Part shown: piece by piece, positions 62,201-64,000 of the stretch
Numbering within the stretch: position 1 is the first letter of the stretch
Layout: each line of letters begins with the position of its first letter
Assembly: GCA_041662605.1 (NCBI GenBank)
Contig: JBAZSD010000020.1
Coordinates: 15,400-79,399, forward strand
Length of the DNA stretch: 64,000 nt
Origin: Desulfomonilaceae bacterium
GTDB lineage: Bacteria > Desulfobacterota > Desulfomonilia > Desulfomonilales > Desulfomonilaceae
Direction: 5' to 3'
The notes under the pieces: model-generated
What the model was told of the DNA's origin: nothing
The model's input: only the letters and a program-made list of their open reading frames with translations
Databases searched by the model: none
Position numbers and translations under genes: made by a program

Positions 62201-62314
62201 GGATATGGAACTGATGGAGAAGCCCTAATTGACGATTATCTTCGAATTCGAAACAAGATAAGGGCCATATACAGTTCATTTTTTTCTCCCATCCCCCATG
62301 GCAAGGTCGGTTAA
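59276..62314 (+). CDS. glnE: Glutamine synthetase adenylyltransferase/deadenylase
   Basis: 1012 residues, full-length bifunctional GlnE that adenylylates and deadenylylates glutamine synthetase. Two nucleotidyltransferase domains: N-terminal GRELNFSSDIDLIYLRD (about 225) and C-terminal GMGKLGGMEMTYMSDLDVIF (about 720), each with the metal-binding DxD, linked by a helical regulatory region. GHGGIREIEFFVQTLQLI and GQGGLVDVEFYTQAQILSN close each domain. The start has only a weak ribosome site. PII gene is not in the window. Confidence 0.96.
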   Translation: MDRNILEDFINSEANLLHDLINRVRYNHPGIIESSLMDTPNPRLAIIRLEDLLRLDSANKIPLLLNDPETWKCFVTTIGSSGHLFSTLRRSADLISSIFLEKGFSQRKTASQKRIELIDRLGRFDNPTPEDMNREIRRYKEEDFLRIGCRDLSGMADVVQIMAELSDLASTALNVAVDFHFDRLALKHGRIHGLNENSTGFVIFSMGKLSGRELNFSSDIDLIYLRDPEEGWTLGPEKITVSRFYEKLARSVSRSMSDITEDGFVFRVDLRLRPEGDQGELVPSLNNAKEYYLCWGRTWERAALMKAVPIAGDADLGEEFLREIDPFVYRKNLDYSTLDDMRLMKRQIEIHLKKKQGLNIKLGHGGIREIEFFVQTLQLINAGKNPKLRTPSTLKALELLSKGGLLPVSTANDLRDAYLYFRRVEHRIQIDHQLQRHDIPNTHQEQKELACRMGYDGPEALDHFLDDLEKRRKLVEELFSSLLHHASEDNFERVSSTTSHIIESIDNHDEIISTLTDLGFRNPSSTYPVLKHMINPSSRGVVSEKTSNLLERLAPLLLDSALMAPEPEKTIAALDSYIACLMGAPNYYSTFLENPATIRFLVRILGESRFFTELLIRHPESIDSLIGRGSELSFKTPEILRKEILERLDYTENLEDKLNVLRRFKNEETLLIGVRQLNAEIESSIARRLITDLADVCLAASVEIARHEMERKFGSEGLGDPLPFVILGMGKLGGMEMTYMSDLDVIFIYDSPRENIGRLSSREWFSRLANRIISILSVPTAEGAVYAIDTRLRPSGNKGALVSTLESFEEYHSETSALWEKQALIRSKVVTGPPSLADKVQSIVRDCIIRTKLSETDIAEISRIRQRMEKEIALEDSANVDLKTGQGGLVDVEFYTQAQILSNAAQYPELIRSSTLEALSGLREYSLIDQETYESLDSGYRFLTNLEDRLRIMENRSIDRMPLSGSKLVGLAKRLGYGTDGEALIDDYLRIRNKIRAIYSSFFSPIPHGKVG

Positions 62315-62542
62315 ATCGCTTCAGCCAATATCAATAGGCCACCAACCTTCGAATTACATCCTGAGCATGAATAACGCCACGTGCAAGAAATGTGGCTGTA
62401 CCCCAAGACATTATTTTGAAAGAGATATCCTAATTTGGCGCACGTTGATGTTATACCCCTGGAAATTTATTCTGAAACTCCTGGTTCGACCGCCTACGTA
62501 ATTGTCCAAAACATGGCGACTGCTGCGCCGGGCTAAATTTTA

Positions 62543-63034
62543 CTAATCGCTAACCTCCACCCCTGCAACACTGGCTCGACACTTTATAATGCCTATTCCT
62601 TTCCAGGTCATCACGACTTGCCGGTGCTGGTTCATAACTTCCACGTACGAGCGAACACTCCCTTGATCCGGTTTCGAGTGAGAGAGCTTAGCCTCCAGAA
62701 CAGTGGCCCGGACCGAAAGAGTGTCACCTGGGCGAACAGGCTTGCGCCAACGCAGTTCGTCTGCGCCTGGAGAGCCCAAACTGGCTACCCTTGAGATATA
62801 ATTGTCAACCAGAATCCGCATCGACAGGCTTGCAGTGTGCCAACCGCTGGCGATCACCCCGCCGAAGAAGGACTGCTTCGCCGCTTCTGGGTCCGTGTGA
62901 AATAGCTGTGGATCGAAACGCCGCGCGAATTTGATAATCTCAAGCTCCGTAATGGTGACAGAACCAAACTCGTGAACGGCTCCCGGCCTATAATCCTCAA
63001 AATAGCGATCCTCTGCCTTGGTTTCAAATGTCAT
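62543..63034 (-). CDS. MaoC-like (R)-hydratase
   Basis: 163 residues, hotdog-fold hydratase. Blocks RYFEDYRPGAVHEFGSVTIT, KFARRFDPQLFHTDPEAA with the catalytic Asp/His, and FGGVIASGWHTASLSMRI. These act on enoyl-CoA or on carbon-carbon double bonds of similar substrates. Start at 63034 fits the family length (about 150-160); an in-frame ATG at 63055 is possible. Isolated on the minus strand with the flavodoxin-fold gene upstream. Confidence 0.88.
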   Translation of the reverse strand: MTFETKAEDRYFEDYRPGAVHEFGSVTITELEIIKFARRFDPQLFHTDPEAAKQSFFGGVIASGWHTASLSMRILVDNYISRVASLGSPGADELRWRKPVRPGDTLSVRATVLEAKLSHSKPDQGSVRSYVEVMNQHRQVVMTWKGIGIIKCRASVAGVEVSD

Positions 63035-63149
63035 AACGCTGCAGAACTCCCTCATTCGTCCAACACCTGTGGTCGGCGTCGGAGACTGCGATGTAAGCCT
63101 CCGAGGCTAGTATTCCTCGAAACCTTTTGCGAGGTAACAAATTTGATAG

Positions 63150-63187
63150 GGCAATTCAGATCGATCTCACGCCCGATCTGAATTGCC
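63150..63187 (-). terminator. Perfect 14-bp hairpin after the flavodoxin-fold gene
   Basis: GGCAATTCAGATCG at 63150-63163 pairs with CGATCTGAATTGCC at 63174-63187, 10-nt loop. It lies 22 bp after the stop of the gene ending at 63210 on the minus strand. Only a short T-poor tail follows, so it may slow or end transcription in part with Rho, or protect the 3' end. Confidence 0.55.
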
Positions 63188-63209
63188 TGCTCCGACAGAG
63201 TCGAGTATT

Positions 63210-63776
63210 TTATCCGAAGATTCCAGCGCCTTTTACCGCCTTGGCGACCCGGGCTATATGTTTCCCATGATGATGGGACGAGATGAGCTGATCATCAGAG
63301 AGACCCTTCGGGCTTAAATCTTCCGCATGCGCTCTACCATAAGGCCCCCACTGTAATCCCGCTGATGGATAACCAGGTGTGCTTTTGGGTAACGGGACCA
63401 TTATCAGCCCAAGTTCGGCAATGTTGTTCAGGAGCGCAAGCATTGTCAATTCACAACCACCACCTCCACCCCCATAACCCGCTCCGGATGCGAATACGGC
63501 GCCCACCTTCCCCAAGGTCTTATCCTGCATCCAAGCTCCGCTACATACGGTGTCGATAAACTTTTTCACTCTCCAGTCGATACTACCCATGTGAACAGGG
63601 CTGCCCAGGACTAGGGCGTCACATGACAGGAGATCTTCCATTTTGGCTTCTTCGGCTTTCCTTATTACGGCGTCACAATCCGGCACGGTTTTTACACCCT
63701 CAGAGACAGCGTTGGCCATCTTTTCAACGCTTCCATGATCGCTCGCGTAAACTATCAAAACTTTTACCATATCCAT
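63210..63776 (-). CDS. Flavodoxin-fold NAD(P)H:quinone oxidoreductase-like protein
   Basis: 188 residues. FMN-binding pattern: KVLIVYASDHGSVEKMANAV (phosphate loop with S/G), DALVLGSPVHMGSIDWRVKK, GAVFASGAGYGGGGGGCE (Gly-rich) and a C-terminal HHHGKHIARVAKAV typical of WrbA-related NAD(P)H:quinone oxidoreductases. WrbA-like enzymes reduce quinones by two electrons. Start ATG has GAAGGAAGG upstream (another ATG two codons in). Its terminator is the hairpin above. Confidence 0.85.
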   Translation of the reverse strand: MDMVKVLIVYASDHGSVEKMANAVSEGVKTVPDCDAVIRKAEEAKMEDLLSCDALVLGSPVHMGSIDWRVKKFIDTVCSGAWMQDKTLGKVGAVFASGAGYGGGGGGCELTMLALLNNIAELGLIMVPLPKSTPGYPSAGLQWGPYGRAHAEDLSPKGLSDDQLISSHHHGKHIARVAKAVKGAGIFG

Positions 63777-64000
63777 ATCCTTCCTTCTACACTGAAAATG
63801 CTTTCGTTTTTTCTCGACACAATTATAATAAGTGTCTATGTTTAAGGATAAAATGTTTCCGCATAACTTTAAGGTAACCGTTCAGCAGGAGGCGGTCAAT
63901 AGAGAAGGTGTTGACAGCCCAAGTCGATGAGCAGTGATGGAATCGACCAAGAAATCAAAGGGGTTTTTATTTTGAAGAAAGCACGTTCGGGTGGCCGTAA

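Noticed and set aside
62367..62501. 44-residue plus-strand frame with CxxCxC
   Set aside because: No convincing ribosome site and no known family; too short to support.
63927..64000. Open plus-strand frame reaching the window edge
   Set aside because: Too short to identify; could be the start of a gene beyond the window.

Overview
This window looks like chromosomal DNA of a strictly anaerobic bacterium of the Desulfobacterota (former Deltaproteobacteria), probably of the Syntrophobacter/Desulfomonile/Syntrophus type. This is inferred from gene content: a six-subunit Rnf complex, a membrane Fe-S/CCG-domain ETF:quinone oxidoreductase next to etfBA, two acyl-CoA dehydrogenases with thiolase and FadB-like enzymes, a fused ADP-forming acyl-CoA synthetase, and CBS, YkgJ, DUF169 and DUF2889-type proteins common in that phylum. 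No rRNA, tRNA, insertion sequence, prophage or CRISPR array was recognised. Most of the window is ordinary chromosome rather than an accessory island.

Region by region. 1-7.5 kb (all minus): a solute-binding protein followed by a PAS/hybrid histidine kinase broken by an apparent one-base frameshift, an exported beta-carbonic anhydrase, two small unknown proteins, an HNH nuclease, an ankyrin-repeat protein and an NRDE protein. 7.9-12 kb (plus): fused acyl-CoA synthetase and a lone B12-type radical SAM enzyme behind a palindrome-rich spacer. 12-16.3 kb (minus): an exported Ntn amidase, a VOC protein, a cytosolic GH15 glucoamylase with a Cys-rich tail, and an exported helical repeat protein. 16.8-22 kb: two CBS proteins, a possible structured leader ahead of a 60-aa protein, then DUF169, PHP and two DUF2889-like paralogues, and an MntP-type exporter. 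22.4-29.6 kb: CDF transporter, GT39 transferase, YkgJ protein, hisD, moaC, DUF6125-like protein and a TPR protein.

30-35.2 kb is a beta-oxidation operon (acyl-CoA dehydrogenase, thiolase, hydratase/hydroxyacyl-CoA dehydrogenase) with a palindromic operator candidate upstream and a clear terminator downstream. 36-42.2 kb is the rnfCDGEAB operon. 42.6-46.5 kb is rho-rpmE-DUF1385-prfA. 46.8-49.4 kb holds a Hda/DnaA-like ATPase, recO and a coiled-coil lipoprotein. 49.9-55.9 kb is a second electron-transfer operon (acyl-CoA dehydrogenase, XRE-cupin regulator, ETF:quinone oxidoreductase, etfB, etfA) ending in a strong terminator. 56-62.3 kb holds purine phosphorylase, an adenosine-type deaminase, purM and glnE. 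The window ends with a MaoC hydratase and a flavodoxin-fold protein.

Taken together, acyl-CoA substrates are activated by the NDP-forming synthetase and oxidised by the 30-35 kb operon. Electrons from acyl-CoA dehydrogenases pass through EtfAB to the membrane oxidoreductase and menaquinone, and Rnf couples ferredoxin and NAD to an ion gradient. The most unusual items are an RnfA with a signal peptide and an extra Ig-like periplasmic domain, a four-CBS protein whose two halves each end in a matching C-x2-C-x2-S motif, tandem divergent DUF2889-like proteins with PHP and DUF169 neighbours, a possible structured RNA leader, and palindromic operator candidates upstream of both acyl-CoA oxidation operons.
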